Origin: Pseudonocardia oroxyli
Lineage (GTDB): Bacteria; Actinomycetota; Actinomycetes; Mycobacteriales; Pseudonocardiaceae
Assembly (NCBI RefSeq): GCF_900102195.1
Contig: NZ_FNBE01000011.1
Span: 163,788-227,787, forward strand
Direction of reading: 5' to 3'
Length of the DNA stretch: 64,000 bases
The first letter of the stretch is position 1, and each line of letters begins with the position of its first letter. The notes beneath the pieces were generated by a model. The model was given only the letters and a program-made list of their open reading frames with translations, did not search any database and was not told where the DNA came from. A program made the translations under genes and the position numbers. This document shows positions 26,083 to 35,537 of this stretch, in pieces.

Positions 26083-28215
26083 GTGCAGGTCCTCTCCGAC
26101 GCCGCGGGACGCGCCCGGTTCGCCGTCCCCGAGCTGCGCGGACGCGCGTCGCTCTGCGTGGCGGTGGAGGACGCCGTGGACGCGGTCGGCGGGGTCCGCC
26201 AGGTCCATGCCTACCCCCGGACCGGCAGCGTCGTGGTCTGGTACGACCCGGCCCGCTGCGTCCGCGCGGAGCTGCTCGACGCCGTCGAGAAGGGCTGCGG
26301 CGCCGATCCGGAGGCCACGGCGGCCCGCGCGCCGCGCTCGGCGGACGTCCGCAACGCCGACCTGGTGCGGCTCGTCGTCGGCGGGGTCGCGCTCGCCGCG
26401 CTCGGGGTGCGCCGCTACGGCCTGCGCCGCCCGCCGGTGCTGGGGCCGACCAGCCGGACCGTCGCCACCGGCGTCACGATCTTCACCGGCTACCCCTTCC
26501 TGCGCGGGGCGCTGCGCTCGCTGACCGGCGGCCGCGGGGCGGGCACGGACGCGTTGGTGTCCGCGGCCACGGTCGCCTCGCTCGTGCTGCGCGAGAACGT
26601 CGTCGCGCTGACGGTGCTCTGGCTGCTCAACATCGGCGAGTACCTGCAGGACCTCACGCTGCGCCGCTCCCGGCGGGCGATCTCCGAGCTGCTCACCGGC
26701 GCCCAGACCCGCACCTGGACGCGGCTGGCGGACGGCACCGAGATCGAGATCGACATCGACGACGTCCGGGTGGGCGACGAGGTGGTCGTCCACGAGCACG
26801 TGGTGCTGCCGGTGGACGGCGAGGTCGTCGAGGGCGAGGGGGTCGTCGACCAGGCCGCGATCACCGGCGAGCAGCTGCCCGTCTCCGTCGCCCCCGGGGT
26901 GGCGCTGCACGCCGGATCGGTGCTGATGCGCGGGCGGATCGTCGTGCGCGCCACGGCCGTCGGCCGGGACACCGCGATCGGCCGGATCATCGACCGCGTC
27001 GAGTCGGCGCAGTCCGACCGGGCCCCGATCCAGACCGTCGGGGAGAACTTCTCCCGGCGGTTCGTGCCGGCGTCGTTCGCCCTGTCCGCGGTGACGTTGC
27101 TGCTCACCCGGGACGTGCGGCGCGCGATGACCATGCTGCTCGTCGCCTGCCCCTGCGCGGTGGGGCTGTCCACCCCGACCGCGATCAGCGCGGCCATCGG
27201 CAACGGCGCCCGCCGCGGCATCCTGATCAAGGGCGGCGCGCACCTCGAGGCCGCGGGCCGGGTGGACGCGGTGGTGTTCGACAAGACCGGCACGCTCACC
27301 CTGGGCCGCCCGGTGGTCACCAACGTCATCTCCTTCGACGACGCCTGGTCCCCCGAGCAGGTCCTGGCCTACGCCGCCAGCTCCGAGATCCACTCCCGGC
27401 ACCCGCTCGCCCAGGCCGTGATCCGCTCCACCGAGGAGCGCCGGATCGAGATCCCGCCGCACGAGGAGTGCGAGGTGCTGCTCGGCCAGGGCATGCGCGT
27501 GCAGTCCGACGGCCGCACGCTGCTGATCGGCAACCGCGCGCTGCTGCGCGAGATGAAGGTCCCGGTGAGCCGGGCCGCGTCCGGGTGGGTCACCAGGCTG
27601 CAGAAGCGGGCCGAGACGCCCCTGCTGCTCGCCGTCGACGGCAGGCTGGTCGGCCTGGTGTCGCTGCGGGACACCGTGCGCGCCGAGTCCCGCGAGGTGC
27701 TCGACGCGTTGCGCGCGGACGGCGTCCGCCGAATCGTGCTGCTCACCGGCGACAACCCGCAGACCGCCGCCGCGGTCGCCGCGGAGCTCGGGATCGGCGA
27801 GTACCGCGCGCAGGTCATGCCCGAGGAGAAGCAGGACGTCGTCCGGGCGCTGCAGGCCGAGGGCCACACCGTCGCCATGGTCGGGGACGGCACCAACGAC
27901 GCGCCCGCGCTCGCGCTGGCCGACATCGGCATCGCCATGGGCGTCGGCGGCACGGACGTGGCGGTGGAGACCGCGGACGTCGCGCTCGCCGGGGACGACC
28001 TGCACACCCTGCTCGAGCTGCGCGACCTCGGCCGCCGCACGATCACCCACGTCCGGCAGAACTACGGCATGTCCATCGCGGTCAACGCCGCGGGCCTCGC
28101 GGTCTCGGCCGCGGGCGCGCTGTCCCCCGTGGTCGCCGCGATCCTGCACAACGCGTCCAGCGTGGCCGTGGTCGGCAACAGCTCCCGGCTCATCCGGTAC
28201 CGGCTGCCCCGCTGA
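26083..28215 (+). CDS. P1B-type metal-exporting ATPase, CtpC-like
   Basis: 710 residues. A degenerate HMA-like domain without CxxC is followed by membrane segments and the actuator motif DQAAITGEQLPV. The metal-site helix is CPCAVGLSTPTAISAAIGNG, the phosphorylation motif DKTGTLT, the nucleotide motif SRHPLAQAV, the hinge GDGTNDAPALALAD, and the last segment HNASSVAVVGNSSRLI. The sequence around the CPC motif matches mycobacterial CtpC, which exports zinc or manganese and needs PacL. The GTG at 26083 is close behind pacL. The 3' end overlaps the convergent histidine kinase gene by 26 bases. Confidence 0.9.
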   Translation: MQVLSDAAGRARFAVPELRGRASLCVAVEDAVDAVGGVRQVHAYPRTGSVVVWYDPARCVRAELLDAVEKGCGADPEATAARAPRSADVRNADLVRLVVGGVALAALGVRRYGLRRPPVLGPTSRTVATGVTIFTGYPFLRGALRSLTGGRGAGTDALVSAATVASLVLRENVVALTVLWLLNIGEYLQDLTLRRSRRAISELLTGAQTRTWTRLADGTEIEIDIDDVRVGDEVVVHEHVVLPVDGEVVEGEGVVDQAAITGEQLPVSVAPGVALHAGSVLMRGRIVVRATAVGRDTAIGRIIDRVESAQSDRAPIQTVGENFSRRFVPASFALSAVTLLLTRDVRRAMTMLLVACPCAVGLSTPTAISAAIGNGARRGILIKGGAHLEAAGRVDAVVFDKTGTLTLGRPVVTNVISFDDAWSPEQVLAYAASSEIHSRHPLAQAVIRSTEERRIEIPPHEECEVLLGQGMRVQSDGRTLLIGNRALLREMKVPVSRAASGWVTRLQKRAETPLLLAVDGRLVGLVSLRDTVRAESREVLDALRADGVRRIVLLTGDNPQTAAAVAAELGIGEYRAQVMPEEKQDVVRALQAEGHTVAMVGDGTNDAPALALADIGIAMGVGGTDVAVETADVALAGDDLHTLLELRDLGRRTITHVRQNYGMSIAVNAAGLAVSAAGALSPVVAAILHNASSVAVVGNSSRLIRYRLPR

Positions 28216-29404
28216 CCGCGGGCGGCTGGCCCCGGGGTGGGGTGCCGGGGGTCTCGGGGGCCAGCGGGAGGACGGCGCGGACGACGAACCCGTCGTCCGC
28301 CGGGCCGTGGTCGAGCTCCCCGCCGACGGCCCGGATCCGGTCGGCCAGACCCGCCAGACCCGCGCCGCCCGCGCCGAGGCCGCGCACCGGGGCGCGGGCG
28401 GGGCCGCTGCGGACCTCGACCCGCACGACCCCGGGACACCAGGAGACCTCCACCCGCACCGCGGAGCCGGGAGCGTGCCGGGCGGCGTTGGTGAGCGCCT
28501 CCTGCACCACCCGGTACACCGCGTGGTCGGGTGCCTGCGGGAGGGGGCGCGGGTCGCCGACGGTCTCCCAGCGGACGTCCAGGCCGTTGCGCCGGGCGCT
28601 GTCCACCAGCTCCGCGAGGTCGCCCACCCCGGCGCTGTGGGCCGGCCCGAGCAGGCCCAGCGCGCTGCGCATCTCGGCGAGGGCCTCCTTCGCCTGGGTC
28701 CGCAGCCGCTCCGCGGTCTCCCGCACGTGCGGGTCCTCCGAGGAGGCCGCGAGCGCCGCCGCGCCGACCGCGATGAGGGTGGCGTGGTGGCCCACCGCGT
28801 CGTGCACCTCGCGGCCGATCCGGGCGCGTTCCTCGGCGCGGGCCGCGGCCTCGCGCGCGACGACCATGGCCTCACGGGCGCTCTCCAGCTCCCGCAGGCT
28901 GGCCGTGAGCCGGGCCCGGGCGGCCTCGAACAGCCCGAAGCCCAGCGGGCTGGCGGCCGAGAGCACCGCGAAGACCACGCTGAGCACGGTCGACTGCCAG
29001 GTCAGCGACTCGCGCAGCTGCACCGGCAGCACCGCGGCGAGCACCACGAGCACGAACCACGGGACGGTCGCCACCGGCCGGGTGCGGCGGCCGAGCGCCC
29101 AGAGGGTGACGATCTGGACCGGCCAGCCCAGCCCGCCCGCGATCCCGGGCAGCGAGACGATCACCCCGAGCGGCGCCCAGAGGTGGCGCAGCGGCAGCAA
29201 CGCACACCCGACGAGCCCGGCGAGCAGGGACCAGGACGTCGGCCCCGGGGCGGCGAGCAGCACGAACGCCGCCGACGTGCCCATCGCCAGGACCTCCAGT
29301 CCCACGACCCGCACCGGCGCACCCGGCCGCCACACCCCCCGTGAGTGGCGATGGTCGCTCTGGCGACCATCGCCGCTCACGGGGTGGGTGGGGTCGGGGG
29401 ACAT
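28190..29404 (-). CDS. NarL-type sensor histidine kinase
   Basis: Up to 404 residues: five or six N-terminal membrane segments, a coiled-coil (ARARLTASLRELESAREAMV), the HisKA_3 dimerisation motif REVHDAVGHHATLIAVG with the phosphoacceptor histidine, and HATPase boxes VVQEALTNAARHAPGSAV and GLGAGGAGLAGLADRIRAVG. The ATG at 29404 overlaps the response-regulator stop (TGATG). However, residues 9-23 are encoded by a 40-nt palindromic repeat that elsewhere lies between genes, so the start may really be a GTG at 29335 or 29314. It should phosphorylate the regulator encoded just upstream. Confidence 0.85.
   Translation of the reverse strand: MSPDPTHPVSGDGRQSDHRHSRGVWRPGAPVRVVGLEVLAMGTSAAFVLLAAPGPTSWSLLAGLVGCALLPLRHLWAPLGVIVSLPGIAGGLGWPVQIVTLWALGRRTRPVATVPWFVLVVLAAVLPVQLRESLTWQSTVLSVVFAVLSAASPLGFGLFEAARARLTASLRELESAREAMVVAREAAARAEERARIGREVHDAVGHHATLIAVGAAALAASSEDPHVRETAERLRTQAKEALAEMRSALGLLGPAHSAGVGDLAELVDSARRNGLDVRWETVGDPRPLPQAPDHAVYRVVQEALTNAARHAPGSAVRVEVSWCPGVVRVEVRSGPARAPVRGLGAGGAGLAGLADRIRAVGGELDHGPADDGFVVRAVLPLAPETPGTPPRGQPPAVSGAAGTG
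29341..29380. repeat. 40-nt palindrome, family 1 (copy A)
   Basis: GTGAGTGGCGATGGTCGC, TCTG loop, then the complementary arm ending CGCTCAC: 18-bp stem with one T-G pair. It lies at the junction between the response-regulator and kinase genes, inside the longest reading of the kinase ORF. Copies B and C have the same core. Confidence 0.85.
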
Positions 29405-30045
29405 CAGGCGCCCCAGCTCTGGGCGAGCAGCGCGGCCTGGACGCGGTTCTCGGCACCCAGTTTGACCAGCAGCGCGGACACGTACTTCTTCACGGTGGCC
29501 TCCGCCAGGCCGAGCTCCAGGCCGATGGCGGCGTTCGACACCCCGGCCGCGAGCAGGCGCAGCACCTGGGTCTCGCGCAGCGTCAGGTCCGCCGGGCGCG
29601 GCCGCGGGTGGGGGGTCTCGGGGACCAGCCGCGGCAACAACCGGGCGGTGATCCGCGGATCGAGCACCGCGCCCCCGGCGGCGAGGTCGAGGACGGCCCG
29701 GATCAACGCGTCCGGCTCGGCGTCCTTGAGCAGGAAGCCCTGGACGCCGATGCGCAGCGCCTCGGCCACGTAGTCGTCGAGGTCGAAGGTGGTCAGCACC
29801 GCGGCCGGGACCGCGTCGGGACGCGCGCAGAGCACCGCGAGGGCCTCCAGCCCGCTCATGCCGGGCATCTGGACGTCCGCCAGCACGACGTCCGGCCGGT
29901 GCGCCTCGACCGCGGCGATCAGGCCGTGCCCCTCGGCCGCCTCCCCCACGACCGCGACGGTGCCGCGGGCCTCCAACACGGTCCGCAGGCCCATCCGGAG
30001 CAGCGCCTCGTCGTCCGCGAGGACGACGCGCACCGGTTCGGACAT
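29404..30045 (-). CDS. NarL/LuxR-type response regulator
   Basis: 213 residues. The receiver domain has the acidic pair LADDE near the start, the phosphorylated aspartate in PDVVLADVQMPGMSG, and the Lys in GFLLKDAEPDAL. The C-terminal LuxR helix-turn-helix is LTLRETQVLRLLAAGVSNAA with ATVKKYVSALLVKLGAENRV. It is coupled to the kinase gene by a TGATG overlap. Transcription likely starts at the ATG from a TATCCT box (30057-30052). Confidence 0.93.
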   Translation of the reverse strand: MSEPVRVVLADDEALLRMGLRTVLEARGTVAVVGEAAEGHGLIAAVEAHRPDVVLADVQMPGMSGLEALAVLCARPDAVPAAVLTTFDLDDYVAEALRIGVQGFLLKDAEPDALIRAVLDLAAGGAVLDPRITARLLPRLVPETPHPRPRPADLTLRETQVLRLLAAGVSNAAIGLELGLAEATVKKYVSALLVKLGAENRVQAALLAQSWGA

Positions 30046-30051
30046 GGGGGG

Positions 30052-30057
30052 AGGATA
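30052..30057 (-). promoter_or_regulatory. -10 box TATCCT, leaderless start of the NarL-type regulator
   Basis: TATCCT on the minus strand, 6 nt before ATG 30045 and only a few bases after the der stop. Confidence 0.5.
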
Positions 30058-30058
30058 C

Positions 30059-31513
30059 TCAGCGGCGCTTCCCGCCCCGCTCGCGCTTCTCCCGGACCCG
30101 CACCGACAGCCGGATCGGGGAGCCCTCGAAGCCGAACTCCTCGCGGAGGCGCCGCTCCAGGAACCGGCGGTAGCCCGCCTCCAGGAACCCGCTCGTGAAC
30201 AGCACGAACGTCGGCGGGCGGGTGGCGGCCTGGGTGGCGAAGAGGACCTTCGGCTGCTTGCCGCCGCGCACGGGCGGCGGGGTGGCGGCGATGACGTCCG
30301 ACAGCCAGCTGTTCAGCCTGCCCGTCGGGATCCGGGTGTCCCAGGACGACAGCGCCGTGCGCATGGCCGGGGCGATCTTCGCGGTGGCCCGCCCGGTCAG
30401 CGCGGAGATGTTGATCCGCTCGGCCCAGCGCACCCGCCCGAGGTCGCGCTCCAGCTCGCGCTTCATCGCGAGCCTGCGCTCCTCGTCGACGAGGTCCCAC
30501 TTGTTGAACACGATCACGAGCGCGCGCCCGGCCTCCTCGACCATCGTCAGCACCCGCTGGTCCTGCTCGGAGATCGGCTCGCTCGCGTCGAGCAGGACGA
30601 GCGCGACCTCGGAGGCCTCGATCGCCGCCTGGGTGCGCAGCGAGGCGTAGTACTCCATGCCCGACGCCGTCTTGACCCGCTTGCGCAGGCCCGCCGTGTC
30701 GACGAAGCGGAAGATCTCGCCGTCGAGCTCCACCAGGGAGTCGACGGGGTCCACCGTCGTGCCGGCGACGTCGTGCACCACGGAGCGGACCTCGCCGGAG
30801 ACGCGGTTGAGCAGCGAGGACTTGCCGACGTTCGGGCGCCCGACCAGGGCGACCCGGCGCGGCCCGCCCCGGGTGGCCTCGAACGTCTCGCGCGGGGTCT
30901 CGGGCAGCGCGTCGAGGATCGCGTCGAGCAGGTCGCCGGAGCCGCGGCCGTGCAGGCCGGAGACGGGGTAGGGCTCGCCGAGCCCGAGGCCCCAGAGCGC
31001 GGCGGTCTCGGCGACCATGCGCTCGTCGTCCACCTTGGTGGCGGCGACGAGGACGGGCCGGTCGGAGCGGCGCAGCACGTCCGCCGCGGCCTGCTCGACC
31101 TCGGTGGCCCCGACGCGGGAGTCGACCACGAGCAGGATCGCGTCCGCGGTGCGCATGGCCAGCTCGGCCTGCGCGGCGACCGCCTTCTGCAGGCCCGACG
31201 CGTCCGGTTCCCAGCCGCCGGTGTCCATCACGGTGAAGCGGCGGCCGTTCCACAGGGCGTCGTAGGAGACGCGGTCCCGGGTCACCCCGGGGACGTCCTG
31301 CACGACCGCCTCGCGGCGCCCGAGGAAGCGGTTGACCAGCGTGGACTTGCCCACGTTGGGTCGCCCGACCACGGCCAGCACCGGGACCGGGCCCTGCCCG
31401 TCGCCCTGCCCACCCACCCCGTCCGGGTCGGCGAACTCGTCGCCCACGAACTCGTCGGGGTCCAGACCCAGGTCGGCCATGGCGGCCCGGTCGGTCCCAC
31501 TGATCTCACTCAC
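30059..31513 (-). CDS. der: Ribosome-associated GTPase Der (EngA)
   Basis: 484 residues with two GTPase domains in tandem: G1 motifs [17 protein letters not shown] and [18 protein letters not shown]3 DTGGWE and [10 protein letters not shown]4 ATKVD and NKWDLVDE, then the C-terminal KH-like domain. Der is needed for assembly of the 50S ribosomal subunit. An acidic N-terminal extension of about 45 residues is usual in actinobacteria. The GTG at 31513 overlaps the plsC-like stop (GTGA). Position and order match M. tuberculosis Rv1713. Confidence 0.96.
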   Translation of the reverse strand: MSEISGTDRAAMADLGLDPDEFVGDEFADPDGVGGQGDGQGPVPVLAVVGRPNVGKSTLVNRFLGRREAVVQDVPGVTRDRVSYDALWNGRRFTVMDTGGWEPDASGLQKAVAAQAELAMRTADAILLVVDSRVGATEVEQAAADVLRRSDRPVLVAATKVDDERMVAETAALWGLGLGEPYPVSGLHGRGSGDLLDAILDALPETPRETFEATRGGPRRVALVGRPNVGKSSLLNRVSGEVRSVVHDVAGTTVDPVDSLVELDGEIFRFVDTAGLRKRVKTASGMEYYASLRTQAAIEASEVALVLLDASEPISEQDQRVLTMVEEAGRALVIVFNKWDLVDEERRLAMKRELERDLGRVRWAERINISALTGRATAKIAPAMRTALSSWDTRIPTGRLNSWLSDVIAATPPPVRGGKQPKVLFATQAATRPPTFVLFTSGFLEAGYRRFLERRLREEFGFEGSPIRLSVRVREKRERGGKRR

Positions 31514-32166
31514 GTCCTGCTCCGTACGTCATCGAGTTCTCGGACCAGCGCGGCGAGTGCGCCACGCACGGTCTCGGTGGCCGCCGCCAGCTCGGCGCGG
31601 CCCTTCCCGGTGGGGGCCGGCAACGGCTCGCCCACCAGCACGTCGACTCGCGGCCGCCAGCGGTGCCCGTCGCCCCGGCGGGTCCCGCGGATGACCACCG
31701 GCAGGATCCGCGCCCCGGTCGCGCGGGCCAGCCACGCCGCCCCCTGCTGGGCGGCCGCGACGTCCCCGCTGCCACGGGTGCCCTCGGGGAACACCCCGAC
31801 GAGGCCGCCGCCCCGCAGCACCTCGCGGGCCGCGGTGAGCGGCGCCCGGTCCGCGGACCCGCGCCGCACCGGGATCTGCCCGATCCGGCGCAGCCCGACC
31901 CCGAGGACGCCGGTGAACATCTCCTGCTTCACCCAGAACACCGCACGGCGCCCGAGTAGTCCGAACAGCAGCGGACCGTCGACCATCGCGCTGTGGTTGG
32001 CGACCAGCACCAGCGGCCCGTCCGCCGGGATCCGGTCGCGGCCGTGCACCCGGACCCGGTAGCCCGGCACGAACAGCCACGTCCCGACCCAGCGGGCCAG
32101 GTCGTGCAGCCGGGGGTCCGCACCGGCGGGGAGATCGGCGGCCGCCGGTGCCTCCAGAAGGGTCAT
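31510..32166 (-). CDS. 1-acyl-sn-glycerol-3-phosphate acyltransferase-like protein (PlsC)
   Basis: 218 residues. The acyltransferase motif [13 protein letters not shown] (H-x4-D), [20 protein letters not shown], and FPEGTRG are conserved, with a downstream [11 protein letters not shown]. It would acylate lysophosphatidic acid or a similar acceptor at the membrane. ATG 32166 overlaps the cmk stop (ATGA). The gene is inserted between cmk and der, a frequent arrangement outside mycobacteria. Confidence 0.9.
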   Translation of the reverse strand: MTLLEAPAAADLPAGADPRLHDLARWVGTWLFVPGYRVRVHGRDRIPADGPLVLVANHSAMVDGPLLFGLLGRRAVFWVKQEMFTGVLGVGLRRIGQIPVRRGSADRAPLTAAREVLRGGGLVGVFPEGTRGSGDVAAAQQGAAWLARATGARILPVVIRGTRRGDGHRWRPRVDVLVGEPLPAPTGKGRAELAAATETVRGALAALVRELDDVRSRT

Positions 32167-32849
32167 GAGACCAGGCCACGCTCCTCGACCAGCGCCAGCA
32201 GCGCCGTGTGCACCTGCTCCACGGACAGCTCGTCGGTGTCCAGGACGAGCGCGTCCGGCGCGGCGTGCAGCGGGGAGGTCTTGCGGGTGGAGTCCAGCCG
32301 GTCGCGGCGCTGGACGTCCGCGAGGGTGGCGGCGGCGTCCGCGGTGCGGCCCGCCCGCAGGTCCTGCCGGTTGCGGCGCGCGGCCCGCACCTCCTCCGAC
32401 GCGGTCAGGTAGATCTTGAGCCCGGCGTCCGGCGCGACGACCGAGCCGATGTCCCGCCCCTCGACCACGATGCCGCTCGCCGCGGCGATGGAGGCCTGCT
32501 GGCGCGCGACCAGGGCGGCACGCACCTCGGGCACGGCGGAGACGGCCGAGACGGCCTTCGTGACGGCCTCGCCCCGGATCTCGGCCTCGACGTCCTCCCC
32601 CTCGAGGAGGATCCGCGGGGCGGCCGGGTCGGTGACCGACTCGATCCCGGCGGACAGCGCCACCTTCGTGATCTCCTCGGCGGGGCTCTCGGCGGTCAGC
32701 CCCGCGCGCAGACACGCCAGCGTGACGGCGCGGTACATCGCCCCGGTGTCGAGGTAGTCGGCCTGCAGCTCGCGGGCCAGCCGGCGCGAGACGGTGGACT
32801 TGCCGGTACCGGAGGGCCCGTCCATCGCGACGACCCCGTGCAGCACCAT
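32163..32849 (-). CDS. cmk: Cytidylate kinase
   Basis: 228 residues. The P-loop is MDGPSGTGKSTVSRRLAREL, followed by YLDTGAMYRAVTLACLRAG, GIVVEGRDIGSVVAPDAGLK and RNRQDLRAGRTAD. It phosphorylates CMP and dCMP. I place the start at ATG 32849 because GAGAGG sits 5 nt before it; a GTG at 32855 overlaps that ribosome binding site. It lies in the conserved rluB-cmk-der order, with an aroH-type chorismate mutase inserted before it. Confidence 0.95.
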   Translation of the reverse strand: MVLHGVVAMDGPSGTGKSTVSRRLARELQADYLDTGAMYRAVTLACLRAGLTAESPAEEITKVALSAGIESVTDPAAPRILLEGEDVEAEIRGEAVTKAVSAVSAVPEVRAALVARQQASIAAASGIVVEGRDIGSVVAPDAGLKIYLTASEEVRAARRNRQDLRAGRTADAAATLADVQRRDRLDSTRKTSPLHAAPDALVLDTDELSVEQVHTALLALVEERGLVS

Positions 32850-32938
32850 GGACACCTCTCACGCCGGCGGTTGGAAGGACGAGCCCCGCACACCCCGCGC
32901 GAGCCCCGGTCATTGTGCCAGCCGCGCCTGCGGCACTC

Positions 32939-32978
32939 GTGAGTGGTAAGTGGTGCCAGAGCACCACTCACCACGCAC
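32939..32978. repeat. 40-nt palindrome, family 2 (copy D)
   Basis: GTGAGTGGTAAGTGGTGC, CAGA loop, then GCACCACTCACCACGCAC: 18-bp stem with two mismatches. It lies just after the chorismate mutase stop, upstream of cmk. It may act as a transcription terminator between the two. Confidence 0.8.
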
Positions 32979-32992
32979 GGGCGGCGGAGCCG

Positions 32993-33355
32993 CTAGCTCG
33001 GGAGGTCGCGGCGCAGGGCGGCCGCGCCGCGGAGGTAGACGTGGCGCAGGTCGGCCCTGGCCAGGTCGGTCTCCACGTGCGCCATCAGGCGCAGCACGCG
33101 CGGCATGGCCTCGGGCACCGCGATCTCCACCGCGCACATCAGCGGGACGTCGGTCAGGCCGAGGAGGCGGGCGGCGTAGGCCGGGAACTCGGCCGTCAGG
33201 TCCGGCGTGGCCGTGAACAGGATCGAGATGATGTCGTCGCTGGTCAGGTCGTTGCGCTTGAGGACGGCGGTGACCAGCTCGGCGGAGCCCTCCAGGATCT
33301 CGTCCCGGGAGTCCCCCTCGATCTGGATCGCGCCGCGGATCGCCCGGACGGCCAC
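32993..33355 (-). CDS. aroH: Chorismate mutase, AroH type
   Basis: 120 residues, the normal length of the trimeric AroH-type enzyme. Motifs: VRAIRGAIQIEGDSRDEILE near the start, DLTSDDIISILFTATPDL, and the C-terminal RVLRLMAHVETDLARADLRH with VYLRGAAALRRDL. It converts chorismate to prephenate for Phe/Tyr synthesis. The GTG at 33355 overlaps the TAG of rluB, so the genes are coupled. Confidence 0.93.
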   Translation of the reverse strand: MAVRAIRGAIQIEGDSRDEILEGSAELVTAVLKRNDLTSDDIISILFTATPDLTAEFPAYAARLLGLTDVPLMCAVEIAVPEAMPRVLRLMAHVETDLARADLRHVYLRGAAALRRDLPS

Positions 33356-34113
33356 TACATCCCCACCGCCTTGTACAGCGCGCCGACCTCGCTCTGGGTC
33401 AGCGGGCGCAGCTTGCCGGGGCGCTGGTCGCCGAGCCGGACGTCCCCGATCGCCGTGCGCACCAGCCGCTCGACGGGATAGCCGACCTCGTCGAGCAGCC
33501 TGCGCACGACGTGCTTGCGGCCCTCGTGGATCTTCAGCTCGACGACCGAGCGGCCCGGCATGGAGTCGATCAGCTTGAAGGAGTGCACCGCGACCGGCCC
33601 GTCCTCCAGCTCGACGCCCTCGCGCAGCCGCCGCCCGGCGTCCCGGCTGACCTGCCCCTGCACCTCCGCCACGTAGGTCTTCTCCACCTCGAACGAGGGG
33701 TGCATGAGCCGGTGGCCCAGCTCCCCGTCGTTGGTCAGCAGGAGCAGCCCCTCGGTGTCCTGGTCCAGCCTGCCGACGTGGAAGAGCCTGCCCGCCTTGT
33801 TCAGCAGCTCGGTGCGGTGCAGGATCAGGTCCCCGACGCAGACCCGGCCCTGGTCGTCGGACATCGTGGACAGCATGCCGACGGGCTTGTTCAGCGCCAG
33901 GTAGACCTGGTCCTCGGTGAGCTGGATGCGCGAGCCGTCCACGTGCACCACGGCGCTGTCCGGGTCGATGCGCCGCCCCATCTCGCGGACGATCTCACCG
34001 TCCACCGAGACCCGGCCCGCGGCGATCAGCTCCTCGGCGGCGCGGCGCGAGGCCACCCCCGCCTGTGCGAGCACCTTCTGCAGCCGCACACCCTGGGGTG
34101 CGGAGTCAACCAT
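33355..34113 (-). CDS. rluB: 23S rRNA pseudouridine synthase RluB-like
   Basis: 252 residues: an S4 RNA-binding domain (RLQKVLAQAGVASRRAAEEL), ALNKPVGMLSTMSDDQGR, and the catalytic aspartate in HVGRLDQDTEGLLLLTNDG, ending in the family segment EGRKHVVRRLLDEVGYPVER. ATG 34113 is preceded by GAGGGAACGAC. The longer ORF upstream is not family-like. Synteny matches Rv1711. Confidence 0.94.
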   Translation of the reverse strand: MVDSAPQGVRLQKVLAQAGVASRRAAEELIAAGRVSVDGEIVREMGRRIDPDSAVVHVDGSRIQLTEDQVYLALNKPVGMLSTMSDDQGRVCVGDLILHRTELLNKAGRLFHVGRLDQDTEGLLLLTNDGELGHRLMHPSFEVEKTYVAEVQGQVSRDAGRRLREGVELEDGPVAVHSFKLIDSMPGRSVVELKIHEGRKHVVRRLLDEVGYPVERLVRTAIGDVRLGDQRPGKLRPLTQSEVGALYKAVGM

Positions 34114-34150
34114 CGTGTCGTTCCCTCGTGAAGCTCTGGTGACGAGCCCG

Positions 34151-34786
34151 TCAGAGCTCGTCGATCGTCTCGATGTCCGGCAACAGCGGAGCCAGCGGGG
34201 GCAGGTCCTCCAGCGAGGACAGCCCCAGCCGCTCCAGGAAGAGCTCGGTGGTGCGGAACAGCGTGCCCTGGGTGGGCCCGTCCACACCGGCCTCCTCCAC
34301 CAGACCGCGTGTGAGCAGCGTACGCAGGACGCCGTCGCAGTTCACACCCCGTACCGCCGCCACCCGCGCCCGGGTGACGGGCTGCCGGTACGCGACGACC
34401 GCGAGGGTCTCCAGGGCGGCCCGGGTCAGCTTGGCGCGCTGCCCGTCCAGCAGGAAGCGCTCGACGTAGGGGGCGTAGAGGTCGCGGGTGTAGAACCGCC
34501 AGCCCTCCCCCACCCGGCGCAGGTCGATCCCGCGGCCCTGTTCGCGGTAGGACTCGGCGAGGTGGCGCAGGGCCCGCTCCACCCGGGCGACCGGCTGGTC
34601 CAGCGCCGTGGCGAGCGACGCCTCGTCCGTCGGCGAGTCCACGACCAGCAACAACGCCTCGAGGGCCGCGGTCAGCTCGTCGTCGCGGTGCAGGGTGGGC
34701 AGGCCCGGCTCCTCGACCGTGGACGGCTCCGCGAACGCCGCCTCCAGCACGTCGAGATCCGGCGGCTCAGGCTCGGACGAGGTCAT
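34151..34786 (-). CDS. scpB: Segregation and condensation protein B
   Basis: 211 residues with the two winged-helix domains of ScpB: ALEALLLVVDSPTDEASLAT, GWRFYTRDLYAPYVERFL, RAALETLAVVAYRQPVTRAR and RVAAVRGVNCDGVLRTLLTR. It forms a complex with ScpA and SMC for chromosome condensation and segregation. It overlaps scpA by 20 bases. Confidence 0.95.
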   Translation of the reverse strand: MTSSEPEPPDLDVLEAAFAEPSTVEEPGLPTLHRDDELTAALEALLLVVDSPTDEASLATALDQPVARVERALRHLAESYREQGRGIDLRRVGEGWRFYTRDLYAPYVERFLLDGQRAKLTRAALETLAVVAYRQPVTRARVAAVRGVNCDGVLRTLLTRGLVEEAGVDGPTQGTLFRTTELFLERLGLSSLEDLPPLAPLLPDIETIDEL

Positions 34787-35537
34787 CAGGGTTCCAGCGT
34801 ACGGTCAGCGTGCCGAAGGCCTCGGGCTGCTCCACGTCGATGGCCTTCTCGCGGAAGAGCTCCAGCACCGCCATGAACCGGGCGACGATCTCGATGGTCT
34901 CCGTGCAGTCGTCCGTCAGCATCGCGAACGTGGCCTCGCCCAGCTCGGCCAGGCGCTCGCGGAGGATGTCCATGTGGGCCGGCACCGAGACGTCGTGCTG
35001 GTGGACGTGGTCCAGCCCGACGACCGGCGGCGGCTTGGGCCGGAACACCCCGGCGGCGAGCTCGGCGAACGCCGCGGCGTCCATGCCCAGCAGCACCTCG
35101 GGGAGCAGCCCCTCGAACCGCGGCTCCAGGGCGACCGAGCGGGGGAACCGGCGCAGCGCCGTCTTCTCCAGCTCGGCGAACAGGCTCGCGACCTGCTTGT
35201 ACGCCTTGTACTGGAGCAGCCGGGCGAAGAGCAGGTCCCGGGCCTCGAGCAGGGCGAGGTCCTCCTCGTCTTCGACCTCGGCGTTCGGCAGCAGCCGGGC
35301 GGCCTTGAGGTCGAGCAGGGTCGCCGCGACGACGAGGAACTCGGTGGTCTCGTCCAGGTCCATCGCGTCGCCCATCGCGGTGAGGTGGGCGATGAAGTCG
35401 TCCGTGACCTTGTGCAGGGCCATCTCGGTGACGTCGAGTTGGTGCTTGCCGATGAGCTGCAGCAGCAGGTCGAACGGCCCCTCGAAGTTCTGGAGCCGGA
35501 CGGTGAACCGCGGGCGCTCTTCCGGGGCGACGGTCAA
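34767..35537 (-). CDS. scpA: Segregation and condensation protein A
   Basis: 256 residues. The kleisin N-terminus is VRLQNFEGPFDLLLQLIGKH, and there is the usual EFLVVAATLLDLKAARLLP segment. The C-terminal winged helix ends EIVARFMAVLELFREKAIDV. The start is a TTG at 35537 overlapping the parA stop (TTGA). It bridges SMC heads with ScpB. Confidence 0.95.
   Translation of the reverse strand: MTVAPEERPRFTVRLQNFEGPFDLLLQLIGKHQLDVTEMALHKVTDDFIAHLTAMGDAMDLDETTEFLVVAATLLDLKAARLLPNAEVEDEEDLALLEARDLLFARLLQYKAYKQVASLFAELEKTALRRFPRSVALEPRFEGLLPEVLLGMDAAAFAELAAGVFRPKPPPVVGLDHVHQHDVSVPAHMDILRERLAELGEATFAMLTDDCTETIEIVARFMAVLELFREKAIDVEQPEAFGTLTVRWNPDDLVRA

Noticed and set aside
25858..28875. 1005-residue minus-strand ORF
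   Set aside because: Antisense to pacL/ctpC; the P-type ATPase motifs are on the plus strand.
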